Positions 1 to 11,662 of a DNA stretch of 64,000 bases are shown here, piece by piece. Source of the DNA: Protaetia brevitarsis (taxonomy: Eukaryota > Arthropoda > Insecta > Coleoptera > Scarabaeidae). Below the pieces are notes generated by a model. The model did no database searches. It was not told the DNA's origin and saw only the letters and a program-made list of their open reading frames with translations. The stretch spans positions 372,001-436,000 of the forward strand of contig RXPK01000086.1 in NCBI GenBank assembly GCA_004143645.1, written 5' to 3'. Made by a program: the position numbers and the translations under genes. The number at the start of each line of letters is the position of its first letter. Within the stretch, counting starts at the first letter, position 1.

Positions 1-1104
1 TTTTTTTTCTTTCACTTCCTATTGGACTCTATCTGCATAATTGTGTTAAAATCGATGGAAATCTTCTTAAAGATTGCGAGAAGTTTAAATCTATGAAGGT
101 CATTAGAGTGTTTGGATTTGGAATATCTTGCGTGATATTTGTTCTTAAGTTTAACACTAAAAATAGAAATAACCGATATAACTTAAGAGAAAGTGGCAGC
201 TTCTAGTGACATAATTCAGATATAACAACATCAAAACAATCATTCTCACTATACAATGGGTAACAAGTACAATATATTACATATTCATTGACCGAGTTAA
301 AATTGAACAGGTATAATGATTAACTCTCTACAAAATTTACTTGCCATTCACTGTGATGCACTCAATGAAAATGTCAGCTTGTTTATTTTATATCTACTGC
401 AAGTACAGAATATTTATTTATACGGGCCTACCTTTATTTATTTCTTAAATTGCTCGAAGTAATTTATATCGTTTGGACATATTGATTTCTTTCGTAGGCA
501 GAGTACATATAAAAGAAACTATTACCAACCCACCACTTCGTCTGATTTCTGTTTCGTTTCAAGTTCGAACACTTCCTTCTAAGCAATAATTATTTTCTCA
601 AATCAAGGAGCATTGTATTTACGCATCCTGTATACAATCAAATAACCACCTTGGTGTTTCCATAACCGAAAGTTAATTCAATCATGTTTATTCATGTTCC
701 TCTAGAAGTGTGTGTATGTACAAGAGTGAGAGTGATAAATGTACAAACATACCATATCTTAAATGTTTCGATAAGCAAGAGGATAATTAAAGTGTGATTA
801 AAGAACAATCGTTATGCAAGGCATGTGTACAGAAAAAAACATGTTGTGCGAACATGCAATTATATGTAATTAATTTTTAATTATATCTGTGGTTCGTTTC
901 TTTTGTTAAATGTCAAGAAGTCATCATACCTACACGTGCAGATATGTTTGCGTTTATAAATAAATAAAATATTGGGATTATATTTAGTTTTAGAATTTGT
1001 CAAAAAAGAAATAAATTATATAACATTGGAATTATGGAATTTTCGAAAATTGCACTCTTCCAATAATTACTTTAGATCATTCACAAGACTTGAATACTAA
1101 CATG
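1..1104. other. AT-rich intergenic DNA, nothing recognised
   Basis: I see no convincing coding exon, RNA gene or transposon terminus in this stretch. It consists of AT-rich sequence with short homopolymers. Confidence 0.5.
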
Positions 1105-1334
1105 CACATAAAGCGTTCGCTAATACAACGACACGGTTCGTGCCATACGCGTAACGTTCGGACACACTTCAGATTCCGAAGTTGAAAAACGCCAACTGGA
1201 TTTCTTGCAAACTGGGCGTACATGTCGCGTCCTTTTGCAGCGCAAATTGCGCATAGTTCGGCAGATTTGTTTTTAATATCGGAACGGCAATCATAAATAA
1301 CGCGCCTATTAATTGATTTGATATATTGCCGCAG

Positions 1335-1426
1335 ATGGCGCTTTTTAGAGCATTGTTTTCGAGTTCTCCAGCCGCTTTTTTCGTATTCACTGGCATCAGC
1401 TTATCGACGGTGGTCGTTCAACGTAC
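1335..1426 (+). CDS. Possible first coding exon of an unidentified gene
   Basis: An ATG in good context (GCAG-ATG-GCG) opens a frame of 30 codons plus 2 bases that runs to a strong splice donor, GTAAGTTC, at 1427. The peptide starts MALFRALFSSSPAAFFVF and is hydrophobic, compatible with a signal peptide or signal anchor. The 200 bases upstream are richer in CG than their surroundings and contain a TTCAGATT initiator-like element at about 1168, as a promoter or 5' UTR might. I do not recognise the product and cannot identify the next exon. A competing minus-strand frame (1169-1396) covers the same bases. The ATG lies inside an AGATGGCGC motif that recurs in this window, so the start could be coincidental. 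Confidence 0.28.
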
Positions 1427-1654
1427 GTAAGTTCTTTGTTTGCGCATCGTGCCACATTCAGTTGAAGGATATAAGAAATATTGAAATACACAATTTTTTT
1501 CTGTTCATATATTGAATACAAAGATATCACAAGACTGTTTGCTACATGAGATTTTATTAATTCTGGATAATTGTCAATCAACCGAATACCGAATGAGTTA
1601 AGTAAAAATAAGAAAAGATCTAAACATGCACCGCTAAAACTGAACATATTTATA

Positions 1655-1804
1655 AACGTTTTTTTCTACGCCTACTTGACCCTTATAAATACCCAGGATT
1701 AGCGACAAATGTCAACCTTTCTACCCCCATAAGTTTATCAAACTTGAATGGTGGAAGGGTGCTACTTCCAGATTCAATAAGTTACTTGAATGTTCTTTTT
1801 AATA
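1655..1804 (-). mobile_element. Possible 3' tail of the PLE split by the foldback element
   Basis: On the minus strand this stretch follows directly on the PLE endonuclease remnant (3222-3690) if the foldback element is removed at its TA site. It contains GGGTATTTATAAGG, which resembles GGGGCGTATATAAG in the 3' region of the PLE at 54.8 kb. This is inference from position and a short similarity only; no protein motif can be read here. Confidence 0.25.
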
Positions 1805-3219
1805 TACAGGGTATTCCACGTAACTGGTTCATTAAAAGTTTATGATGTTCTATTATTTACTTATATTTGAGACTTTGGCACCAGTATCTGTTCGATTGGA
1901 AATGGATGTCAACTTTGTTATTTTAAATAGAATGATATAATTTTTTATTTGGATTGTACAACTATAAATACGTCAGTTTTCATTAGCTATTCCTATAGCT
2001 ACATGTTGCCGTTTTTGAGTTATTTAAGTTTTTCTTTTTTTTCAGTCATAATCATTGCATCATTGAGAAATTAATATCTCGGTTAATACTGCAAGTAGGG
2101 ACTCCAAATTTGCTATGTTATGAATGTAGATATTACTCTAAGAAACGGTAAGCACACTTTACATTCTAACATACAGGGTGTTCAAAACTGAGGAACAAAG
2201 TGACATATTTTCAAATGCAGAAAACTATTTTTTTTTTAATAGAACACTCTGTATTTTAATTCGGAATTAGGAAGTAAATATAATCCTCTATCACTTTATA
2301 TCAGCATTCCCTATACCTATCTTTAATAGATTTTGAGATATGAGCGACTTTTTGTTAAACAGATTAAGTAGCCCTATCTTTAAATGTTTATACCTGACTC
2401 TGAAATGGATTCACGTCAAATTCATGTATTATTTTTGAATAACCATACAAGAATATCTGTTCGAATAGTCATTTCTATCAATATTGCGTTGTACGAAAGT
2501 GTAATTACAATGATATACATAAACACTTTTGGTTAGTCAATGAATTTGACATTAATCTCATTCAGAGCCAGCTACAAACACGCAAAGATAGGGCTACTTA
2601 GTCTGTTTAACAAAAAGTCGTTCATATCTCAAAATCTATTAAAGATAGGTATAGGGAATGCTGATATAAAGTGATAGGGGATGATATTTACTTCTTAATT
2701 CCGAATTAAAATACAGGGTGTTCTATTTTAAAAAAAATGAGTTTTCTGCATTTGAAAATATGTCACTTTGTTCCTCAGTTTTGAACACCCTGTATGTTAG
2801 AATGTAAAGTGTGCTTACCGTTTCTTAGAGTTGTATCTACATTCATAACATAGCAAATTTGGAGTCTCTACTTGCAGTATTGACCGAGATATTAATTTAT
2901 CAATGATGCAATGATTATGACTAAAAAAAAAAAGAAAAACTTAAATAACTCAAAAACGGCAACATGTAGCTATAGGAATAGCTAATGAAAACTGACGTAT
3001 TTATAGTTGTAGAATCCAAAAATGAATAAAATATTATATCATTCTATTTAAAATAAGAAAGTTGACATCCATTTCCGGTCAACCGGAAGTGATATTTTGG
3101 TTAAGGTATTTTACATTTATAGTTCCAATCGAACAGATACTGGTGTCAAAATCTCAAATATAAGAAAATAATAGAACATCATAAACTTTTAATGAACCAG
3201 TTACGTGGAATACCCTGTA
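1805..3219. mobile_element. Foldback/MITE-like element with ~620-680-bp inverted arms
   Basis: The arms 1805-2424 and 2537-3219 are imperfect reverse complements separated by about 110 bases. Both ends read TACAGGGTATTCCACGTAAC, flanked by TA, as expected for IS630/Tc1/mariner-type elements. A second terminus-like motif, TACAGGGTGTTCAAAACT, lies inside each arm (near 2173 and 2790), so the palindrome may be compound. The right arm has about 55 bases (near 3075-3128, including the small palindrome TTCCGGTCAACCGGAA) that the left arm lacks. No transposase frame fits in the spacer, so the element is non-autonomous. Immediately beyond its right end the minus strand encodes a PLE endonuclease remnant. 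Confidence 0.85.
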
Positions 3220-3221
3220 TA

Positions 3222-3690
3222 TTTGGTTCCGTATGCTACTCGTAATTTTTTAGGTGATTGTACATTTTTCACTAATTTAAGGTTTTCTAAATCCATTTTA
3301 TATCTGATATGGTTTATATGTTGCGCAATGTTGGATAATTCAAAGCTCCCATAGCGATATCTTGTTATGTGCTCCTTAAACCCAGTTTCGATCGCACGCT
3401 TTGTTTACCCAATGTAAATTTTATCACAGTGGCTGTAACCGAATTTGTAAATGCCCAATCTTTCATTAGGATGAGGTTTATCTTTCGCGTTGCCTAAAAG
3501 GTTTCTCAGTGTGTTACGTGAAGTGAAGGAAATGTTCAAATTTTGTCCTTTAAAAATGTTTCCTAATTCTTTTGAAATACGATGGAAACGTAATTTAACA
3601 AACTTTTGTCACGATTTTCTTCTGAAGATATGAGGTCGTGACACGTTTTACCTAGTGTTTATATTAGACTTTCTTTATACTCTGAACGAC
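3222..3690 (-). pseudogene. Penelope-like element relic: GIY-YIG endonuclease region
   Basis: Read on the minus strand, this stretch holds the C-terminal part of a PLE protein in order: the linker pattern before the endonuclease (…ISKELGNIFKGQNLNISF… near 3520-3590), then GIYKF and CDKIYIG (about 3405-3470), TKRAIETGFKEHITRYRYG, and a downstream AQHINH…ENLKL stretch near 3260-3320. This is the usual order of the PLE GIY-YIG nuclease. There is an in-frame stop where family members normally have Gln after YIG, and no long ORF remains, so it is a dead copy. RT sequence farther upstream is not readable. Its 3' side ends at the foldback element. Confidence 0.8.
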
Positions 3691-3699
3691 ATCTCCAGA

Positions 3700-5700
3700 A
3701 AACTAACCATTATAGATCGCTACCGTTTCAATGAATTGCAATTCTTTGTTAAATCTCGCTTTGTACTGAATGTCACCGAACAATACTGTGCTTTTAAAAT
3801 TGAGAATAAACTGATTTGAAATGTCGATGACAGTTCCTTAATTATTATTACTAGTTATTGAACAAAAAAAAACTGTCAAGGTTATGAGAGTAAAACACTT
3901 CACTGTAATAATGATTCCAAAAGGATTGAAAGTCTATTGCATATTCTCAGAGCCTGCTTAAATACCTAACTCTTCTGGTTTATATATATTTACGAGTGCA
4001 AATTATTTGCATATGTTTTAAAAATATAAATGAATATCCTGAGCAGCTGAAATATTAGAAAATAATTCAAATAGGCAAGATAAAATCACTGATAAAATGA
4101 AATTTTATTTTATTTTTTATTTACCTCCTTATTATTTAAAATTTCGGAAAATAGTACATATATTTTTAATTTAGTTTTTTATTTGCAATCTAAAAATAAA
4201 TACTTTTTTTAAAAGAATTCTTCAATATTATGGGTAATACAGTCAGAATATTGTTTTAATTGAAACCATGTAAGGCTTGTCACAACTTTGCAGATTTTAC
4301 AAATATATATATATAACATTCCAGGTTTATTGTCAATATTAACCCCGATATTGCGTGTTGAAAGTTCTCTATTTAGTAGATTTCTCCAATAAGTTTGTGC
4401 CGAAAAAGTAGTCCTGAACTGTGTATCTCATAATTTCATCTCTTCACAGCAAAGTGTATTTACTCATTATGTACTATGTTTTTTAAAAGTCTGGAAGTAT
4501 ATAGAGAGAGAAGGGTATAAAGTATCTGTGCACTTTGATGATCCAATTAAATGAAAATATTTTTTTTCACTTTGGAAATGAGTGGCCATACAAAGCAATT
4601 TTTCCTGGTTTGATTGTACATTTCATCAGGTAAGTACTCAATTTTTTTTTTTGTTCTTTTAGCATGCATTCCGTTGTGGTTCAATATAGTTAAGGATTTA
4701 TACCCACTGATAAAGTGTTTGCTATTGTAGAATCAGTTATCACAAGTTATTTATGTAAAACACGATAGCTAGCAATAAAATTAATGCATTACCAATTTTT
4801 GCATATAATTAGAATAAATTTTCATTCATTATAATACCAAAATGTAATTAAGAATTCTGTTATGAAATGTCTGAGTCATTACTGAAGAAGTTATATACTT
4901 ATACAAAAAACATATTTATTGTTGTATTTCATTTAAAAACGTTGAGATGTTGAACTTGAAAACAGTGATAGAATTTATTGTTTTGTCTTAGAAGATGTAC
5001 TAATTGATTTAGAAAGGTTAAAAATGCATATATGAATGTACATATGGAAATATGGACACTGAGTGATTGAATGAGAGTAACGTAGAATGCAAAAAGGTGC
5101 AACAACTTACAAGAAATAGATGAAGAAAAGTACTGCAAAGTGAAGAGCTGCAATTTTACTAAAAGCGATAACAAGTGAGTGGTTTTGATAATGCAGACAA
5201 GCCAACTAGGATAATTATTTGGCTTTGCCTATTGAATGTATTGAAAGTTGTTTCGGATTTTGCATTGTATTAAACATATTAACATATACCATATTCTTCC
5301 GCGTTCCTGTGTTGGAGGAAGCTAACATGCACAACGGCTTTCAATTGGGAATTAACCTTCAAGACATATTTTGCTTAATTTTCCATCACAATCACGCCCA
5401 TACCCCATAATTATAATAAAGTATGCTGCATGGAAGTACACAGTACTTTAATACATAATATATTCTCACGTGTCTTAATAAATTAATTATTATTATATTA
5501 GGTATAATACAACAATATTAATTTTGAAATTTCAATGTTACTTTAGCAATAAACTACACGATATTCTAACAATTGTTTTTAGATTTTATGTTTTTTAAAT
5601 TGTTATGCCTATTTGGATAATTTTATGTATGTTGGTGTCGAGCCAAAAACTTTAGGCATATAAAAACTTTATGTTTTGTAAAGCTTGTTTTATAGATTGT
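3700..5700. other. AT-rich noncoding stretch
   Basis: No supported gene. Short frames at 4929-5174 (minus) and 5219-5410 (plus) lack recognisable motifs. A donor-like CAG-GTAAGTACTC occurs at about 4620 after a short open stretch, but nothing else supports an exon. Confidence 0.45.
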
Positions 5701-5740
5701 CAAAATAAGAGATTGTATGTTTGAATTTAGTTTACAGTAC

Positions 5741-5785
5741 CTATCTGACGAAGCCGCTGTGCGGCGGAACAGCTGTCATACATAT
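5741..5785 (+). ncRNA. Hammerhead-ribozyme-like motif, probably a PLE remnant
   Basis: CTGACGA (5745-5751) is followed by a perfect 5-bp GC-rich stem, GCCGC (5753-5757) with GCGGC (5761-5765) around a TGT loop, then GGAAC (5766-5770), a 4-base loop and GTC (5775-5777). This is the order CUGANGA, stem II, GAAA, minimal stem III, GUC of type I hammerheads, with one core change (GGAA for GAAA). Penelope-like elements are known to carry such minimal hammerheads. A short stem I (TAT with ATA) is possible. No PLE coding sequence is readable next to it. The altered core suggests it is not active. Confidence 0.4.
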
Positions 5786-5829
5786 TTAAAATTAATAAAG
5801 TGTAAATCTATACAAGGTAGTATTTAATA

Positions 5830-7151
5830 TTCAATATTTTAATTAAATTCATAATTACTTCATTTTTTTTTTTAATAATAAACATAAATACGATAATTTA
5901 TTTAGCTGTTTTAACTCACCTAGCGACCTCTCTGATATTGTGAGTGAATATCGTGATCACTGACCTACCTGCTAGGTGGCACGAGACACTTGTGGGAGCA
6001 CCAAATTAGCTGCCAAATTACCTTTTCAGCCGCTTGTTAACGTCTAGGTACTATAAAAATGGATTTTTACTATTTTCATTATGAATTGACACATATATAA
6101 GTTCTTGATAAGTTGAAGATTTGCAGAAGTACAAACTGTTAAGTAGCAACTTTGCAGTATTAAAAAAGAAAAGTGATATATTACACTAATGTTAGGATTT
6201 TATTTGTCAAAATGCGTTCAAAAGTTTCAAATTACTACTAATTTGCAGGTCTTTTTGTTTATGAGATTAGTATTTTGGAAGGAAAAAAAGTTTGAAAATA
6301 TAGCTTTTCAAAGTTTTAGTCCTACGTCATATAAAAATCCTCAATACAAAAATTAGAAATTTTGTGCTCAATCTGTGTCTCCGTCTGGATTGCCACTTAA
6401 TGTGTCAAATTTTCAATCATAACATTGTGCTTTATTATTGGAATAACGTTTATAGTCTGTGTTGTTCTTAAAAAAAAAACATTATCTCCAAAATCTGAAT
6501 TTGTTGGATAATTATTCTATAATCATCAATAGGTTATAAATTTTGGTCAGCAGCCATTTGAAATACAGGATCTAAACTAAGTTTCCCGTATAAAATGACT
6601 CATTTGAATAAATCCTGTAACAACAGACCTCTTATAAAACTTACCGCTTAGCATTTTTACAGGTTACATGGATGAATAATTGAATGAAAATTTAAGATGA
6701 TAATCTTGTTATTATTCTGAAGATATTTGGTAAATTGTGGATCTAAAACTACGATATTTACTTATAAAGAAAACAAAGTTGTAGGACGATAGTAAGCCAC
6801 TAAACTTGGGTTAATTAAATAATGCTAATGAATGTAATTTTGATTTGGCCTAACTACATGTATTATAAATGTGTAATTAGTTAACAACTGATTAATGGCT
6901 GTTGTAAACTAGTTAACTGTAAGTTTACTAAAATAGGTACATTATGTTATGTTGGTTCCGATAGGGAGCCAATTTGAAACTTCGGCGTTCTCACCAAAGA
7001 ATTCAACAATTGAGTTTTATTTCTGCCATCTGTTAAGTTTTTTATAATCTGGAATGATAAATAATCATCCTCCGCTGAAGTATTTGATATATGTATATTA
7101 GACAACATACGTGCTAGACGAAACTGACAGACCATGACTGTTTGTAATATA
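5830..7151. other. AT-rich noncoding stretch
   Basis: Nothing supported here. The 62-codon minus frame at 6947-7135 has no recognisable motif. Confidence 0.45.
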
Positions 7152-7159
7152 TAATAAAG

Positions 7160-8249
7160 CAGGGGCGGCTCCTCTTAAAGAGTCACGGGGCCATGGTCCC
7201 ACCATTGCAAATCCCAAATTAATCATCAAAAAGCTTTTATTATCGGTAAAATACCGATAAATACACATACACACACATTTAAGTATAGAACGCGCTTTGT
7301 TGTTATTTATGAAGATAAGCGGCGAACTGGGGCCACATCTAGATTGGCACTGATTTCAGGCGTTTGTAGGTATCCGCGCGGAGCTAGGCAAAGAGGGTAT
7401 GGTATGCGCAATAATTACATTGAAGTGGAGTCACCCGTATTTTGGCCCGCTGTCTGCTGGTTGATCGCGTCACGCGTCATCAGTATACGTCAGTGCTCGG
7501 CATTGCGGGGGAAGGGTTCCCCACTATTACGGTAGGCAAGCGTGTGAGTCAGACGGCCGTCGAAGATCGACTATTGAAAGCAGAAACATATGTAGAGGGC
7601 CGTCGCATACGAACTTCGATTTAGATACTTCCCCGCAATAAAAATTGAATTCAAGAATACTTAATATTTATTAATTATAGTAATAAAGTGTGGTATTATT
7701 CTAGGATGACATCGCAAATTAATAACTATAATATTTCAAATCAAAATGACCTACCATTCATATCTTTCTTAAGGTAAAAATTGAAATAATAAATATAATA
7801 AGGGAGTTATTCTTGAAATACATATTTATTATAAATTTTATACGTAAAAAAAAAACAAGCCATTTGTTTAGGTAAACAAAGAAAAAGAAACTAAAAATTG
7901 TGTTTCTTATTCTTTGTAAGAAATAGGTCCGCTTATGCTTAGAATGTCCATTATATTTTACCTGACGATCTTCGCTTAAATAACTCTGTTATGTTTATGC
8001 TCTGTGTTGTGTTTTGTTTTCGTCGATATATAATCACAAAAACATGAACAATTTTAGTTAGTTAGGGGAATGTAAACAAGTGACCCATGTACGTGCAGTT
8101 TAAAAACTAAATACACATATGCAACTCTGAAGGAAATACGTTAGTATTTATATTTAGGTAGATAAGTATTCCTGATAAAATGGGGGAAACGGGGTGGTAG
8201 TTGGCTCGAGGTTGGCCCCACCATTAAATATTGTCACGAGCCGCCACCG
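7160..8249. mobile_element. Non-autonomous hAT-like transposon with 8-bp target duplication
   Basis: The left end starts CAGGGGCGGCTC and the right end finishes GAGCCGCCACCG, an imperfect terminal inverted repeat. Subterminal sequences also pair (left GGTCCCACCATT, right AATGGTGGGGCC). The element is flanked by the identical 8 bases TAATAAAG at 7152-7159 and 8250-8257; an 8-bp target duplication plus CA…-type ends is the hallmark of hAT elements. It is 1090 bp long and carries no recognisable hAT transposase; short GC-richer frames at 7344-7624 show no known motif. It is probably mobilised in trans. Confidence 0.82.
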
Positions 8250-8257
8250 TAATAAAG

Positions 8258-10200
8258 AAAAAAAAATTATGACGTATGAGGTATTGGTTAAGGAAGGACA
8301 CTTTCATAAGGATTCTGCACGTAATAAGTGGCGCACTGAAAGAACCATGAAACGGAGCATTGTCAGCTGTCAATAAGTTGTTGATTGTAAAATTTTATGC
8401 TAGCAGATTACAAATACTGGTTGAAGATGATCTTCATATTCGTAAAATGAGCCTGCAAGTTTAAGAGCAAATTACATTTTCTTTATCAAAAAATGCTGAG
8501 GAACATTAGGAAAATTAATTAAACTGTGACCAAATTTAATCAAAAATAATGATTCTGTCAAAAATGTCTAATACATTACTTACCCAGCATGAAATATTCC
8601 GCCAACATTCGAAATATTTCGTTCTTTGGTAAATCTTAAGAAAACTATCGAAATATCGGTGGAAACCGTTAACAAGTGATTCAACAAATGATTATCTTCT
8701 AACAAATCTTTATGTTAGTGATTTTTGCTGTTATCCATCGATTAACTTTGCATAAGCTTTTTTATATATTATTAACCTACGTATTGCTGTGGTTTGGCAC
8801 CCCGGGGGTTATAAATTCTGTGTTATGTTATTACTAGAGATCAATCTTTATCGATGCGTCGGGCAAATTCTCTCAGAAGTTAATATTTTATTTTTAAGTA
8901 AGATTTTGTTAATAGATTTGTTTGATGAATTTAAGTATTTTATTGTTCAGCTGTTTATATTAATTTCAGTCATTTGTACATATTGCCTTCGTCAGTATTG
9001 TATATTTTGTAATATTCAAGAGATTTTCTTTGTATTTTATGCGCTGCATAGCCACGCATCTATTTTGTTATAAGTATGCGATGTAGGGCCTCTTAAAAGG
9101 TAGTTCTTTGAAAGTTACCGTAAGTAGATGTGTTTATTTTCTTTGATGCCGTTTTTGGTAAATTCATTTTTATTTAATATGTAGTTCGTTTTATTTGAAA
9201 TTTATCAGCTTTCAAGGAACTCTTTCATTAAATAATTACTGTTGTGTTTAATTGTGTACACATATCGAATGTAAGATCAGTTATTGTAATTTGCTTTAGA
9301 AGAAATTGTTTTTTTAGTTTAAAGAGTTTAATTTTCCGTTTCGTAGTTTTCAATTTAGTTTTGAGTAATTAATCACCTCGGATTAGGTGAAAAGAAGCCT
9401 TGTGCTTGTAATTAAATTTCAAATATTTTAATACATTTGTTTGTCCACGTTTAACTTAATTTTTGTGTGTTGTAATTTTTAAGACCACGTGGATTTTTTT
9501 GTGCGATTTGGATTTTCTTCTAGAAGAAATCTGTCTTTTGTTTGATAAAGGATTTGCATCGTCCTTGATAATTGTAGATTCCTGTAGTTTTTTATTTCGT
9601 CCAGGACCTTAAGTCCATGGTTTATTTTTTACTGCAATTTGTAACAAATGTTTTTTTTTTCTTTTTTTATAAAAATAAAAATTTAATGATTGTAAATGTT
9701 ATTCTAAATTTCTATTCTTTTATTTTGAATCAACCATTTCTATCTTTGGGGATTTTAAAGAAAGTAAATTTTTCAAACGCCCACATTGTACTTTTCATGA
9801 TTAGATTAGTAAACCCGAGTTCAGATAATCTTTTGCGCCCTTTTATATTTTTATCCGCTGAGCTAGTAAATTGTAATTCAAATCATTTTTTTTTTATTTT
9901 CTATTTCATTTTACATTTATGCTTGAACCATCAGTACACAGCAGTATGTAATATGTATGTACGATCTGAGAGGTTGAATGTATACCATGCTATTTCGAAA
10001 AGAACAGTAACTTACAACAAACAAACGGGTATTGAAGAGAGAAATAAACATTTATGGGGCCCTTACAGCAGTTAAAATGAAGATTAATTCGCATTTATAA
10101 CGGGCAATTATTCTGGTTTTTAAATAATAATAATTAAGGAACTTAAGTTCTTAAAAGACAATATTATCAGGTGGTAAAATTTCAACGACCACCTTCATAA
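8258..10200. other. T-rich noncoding stretch
   Basis: No convincing gene. The 152-codon plus frame at 9617-10075 is dominated by Phe, Leu, Ile and Asn from T-rich DNA and shows no domain. TTCGTCAG at about 8988 resembles the reverse of a PLE 3' end but is too short to call. Confidence 0.4.
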
Positions 10201-10224
10201 TTTGGAGACATGTTTTTGGTGTTT

Positions 10225-10450
10225 TTTACTGGGCGGCCGTGCGGCCCCAAATACCATTTACCGTTTATGGTATTACACACCGCGACGGACAGTCACACCA
10301 GCCGAGACACACACATATACTCGGCGACCGCATGGAAGTATTCACCACTCTTAAATAAGTCATAAAAAGTGTACGGTCGTTCGAGTTACGGCACAGAACG
10401 TATTCATTTTAAAACGAAACGAAAGGGGACACGATAAGATTGGCTAACTT
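10225..10450 (+). promoter_or_regulatory. Putative promoter/5' UTR of the Bcl-2-like gene
   Basis: A CG-rich stretch contrasts with the AT-rich surroundings (GGGCGGCCGTGCGGCCCC near 10232, CCGCGACGGACAGTCACACC near 10280). It leads to the ATG at 10451 with an in-frame stop just upstream, as a 5' UTR would. No clear TATA box is present; GACAGTC and similar initiator-like motifs occur. It is placed here only because of the candidate first coding exon that follows. Confidence 0.3.
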
Positions 10451-10671
10451 ATGTCCGTCGACCATTTATCGCGCGATAAATATTTAAATAGTACGGATTT
10501 TTTTTTAGAAACGTACGACGAACTTTTTACCATATACGCTACGGCGGAGATTGAAGACCAAACGATAATTTCAATTTCTGGAGATATTCTATCTGTCGGG
10601 ATTGTTCGAATCGTGACGCTCGCGCGTAAATTAATTAATTTAGTGAGATCTGCCTATCAGCAGTCGAACGT
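10451..10671 (+). CDS. Candidate exon 1 of a diverged Bcl-2 family gene (BH1-like region)
   Basis: The frame begins ATG and runs 73 codons plus 2 bases to the donor GTAAGC at 10672; without splicing it would stop one codon later. Residues about 43-67, ISGDILSVGIVRIVTLARKL followed by INLVR, have the spacing of the BH1 helix pair in Bok/Buffy-type proteins (acidic-Ile-Leu/Phe-Ser-x-Gly-Ile…Val…Leu…Ala…Leu…Val-Arg). The Trp-Gly of a canonical BH1 is not kept. Preceding residues are acidic and helix-compatible. The next compatible exon is at 22278-22539. Bcl-2 proteins regulate apoptosis at mitochondrial and ER membranes; whether this one does is inference. No BH3 or BH4 helix is visible upstream, so the protein (about 160 residues) is short. 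It could also be a pseudogene. Confidence 0.45.
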
Positions 10672-11106
10672 GTAAGCTTAAATTTGAATGGCAGATAGGA
10701 TATATCCGTATTTTAGCCCAAGCGAAATAAAGATAGCTTTTAAATTGTATGTTAATATGTGATTATTGTGGAGGAATTAAGTAATGTTTGTAGTTATATG
10801 TAGATGGCGCAGTCAGAATCAATTTTGAAGGTAATCTTTTCAATAAATTACGCCTTGTAAATGCTTGTATAAAAACGATAATATAGTAGTTTAATAAATA
10901 ACTGATTCCTGATTGCATATTACACCATATTCCGTATACCACGATTCATCCAATTATACCGTATGTCTTGAAAAGTTGAAAAATTTTATTTTTCATTTTA
11001 CAGAAAATTGTATTGTTAATAAAACGTTGTGCAATGACTAAAATTCAAAATGTATTAATAATATTTGCAAAATATGAATACTTATGCAAGAAAACTCGAA
11101 ACATAT

Positions 11107-11662
11107 TGTGACGAGCGCCAATTTTTAAATTGGCGGTTTCGATAGGCGCCCTTAGATGGCGCTAGCATAACGAAAGAAAGGCCAACGTACGAGGTTCCAA
11201 AGAGGGACGACAGAGGGCAGTACCGGGTCGAAGATTCGCGATTATTCTTCCGAATCTGGAAACGCGCCCTAGATGAGTCGCGAACACTCTCGCAATTCAC
11301 GGGCCAGATATAAACAACGCGTAGGGATTGGTCGGGAGTCAGTCAGTGGATACGGGTTGAATTGTGCAGATAAGCGAATAGCGAGTGAAAATAAATGCGA
11401 GTGAATTACTACGTGTGATATAAATATCGGTGAAAATAAATCGTTTACATAAATTAAGACATTAGTAATTAAGATACTGATTTAATTAATAAGTGATTTT
11501 TAATAGTAAGTAGTGAGTGTTACAATTTTAGTGTTTACTTTGATCTTATTTATTATACTTTAAGTAGTTCGTAAGTGCGTTAATAAATTAAGTTAATTTA
11601 AATATATCGCCTGTGTATTTTTATAAACCCCGACAACGTCTTAAGAGTAGAAAAACGTTACA
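11107..11662 (+). mobile_element. Probable solo LTR of an LTR retrotransposon
   Basis: The 556-bp block starts TGTGACG and ends CGTTACA, an imperfect inverted repeat of LTR type (TG…CA). In order it contains a hairpin at the start (GCCAATTTTTAAATTGGC), a CG-rich U3-like part, a TATA-like GATATAAAC at about 11310 followed about 25 bases later by TCAGTCAGT (arthropod initiator type), then AATAAA signals and a T/A-rich part. No flanking gag or pol frame exists on either side, so a solo LTR is the best reading. No exact target duplication is visible (ATAT versus AAAT), which fits an old insertion or wrong ends. Confidence 0.55.

Noticed and set aside
4570..4625. Exon ending at CAG-GTAAGTACTC
   Set aside because: The donor is good but the preceding open stretch is short, AT-rich and has no acceptor or similarity.
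9617..10075. 152-codon plus frame
   Set aside because: Composed mostly of Phe/Ile/Leu/Asn from T-rich DNA, no domain, no splice context; expected by chance in such composition.
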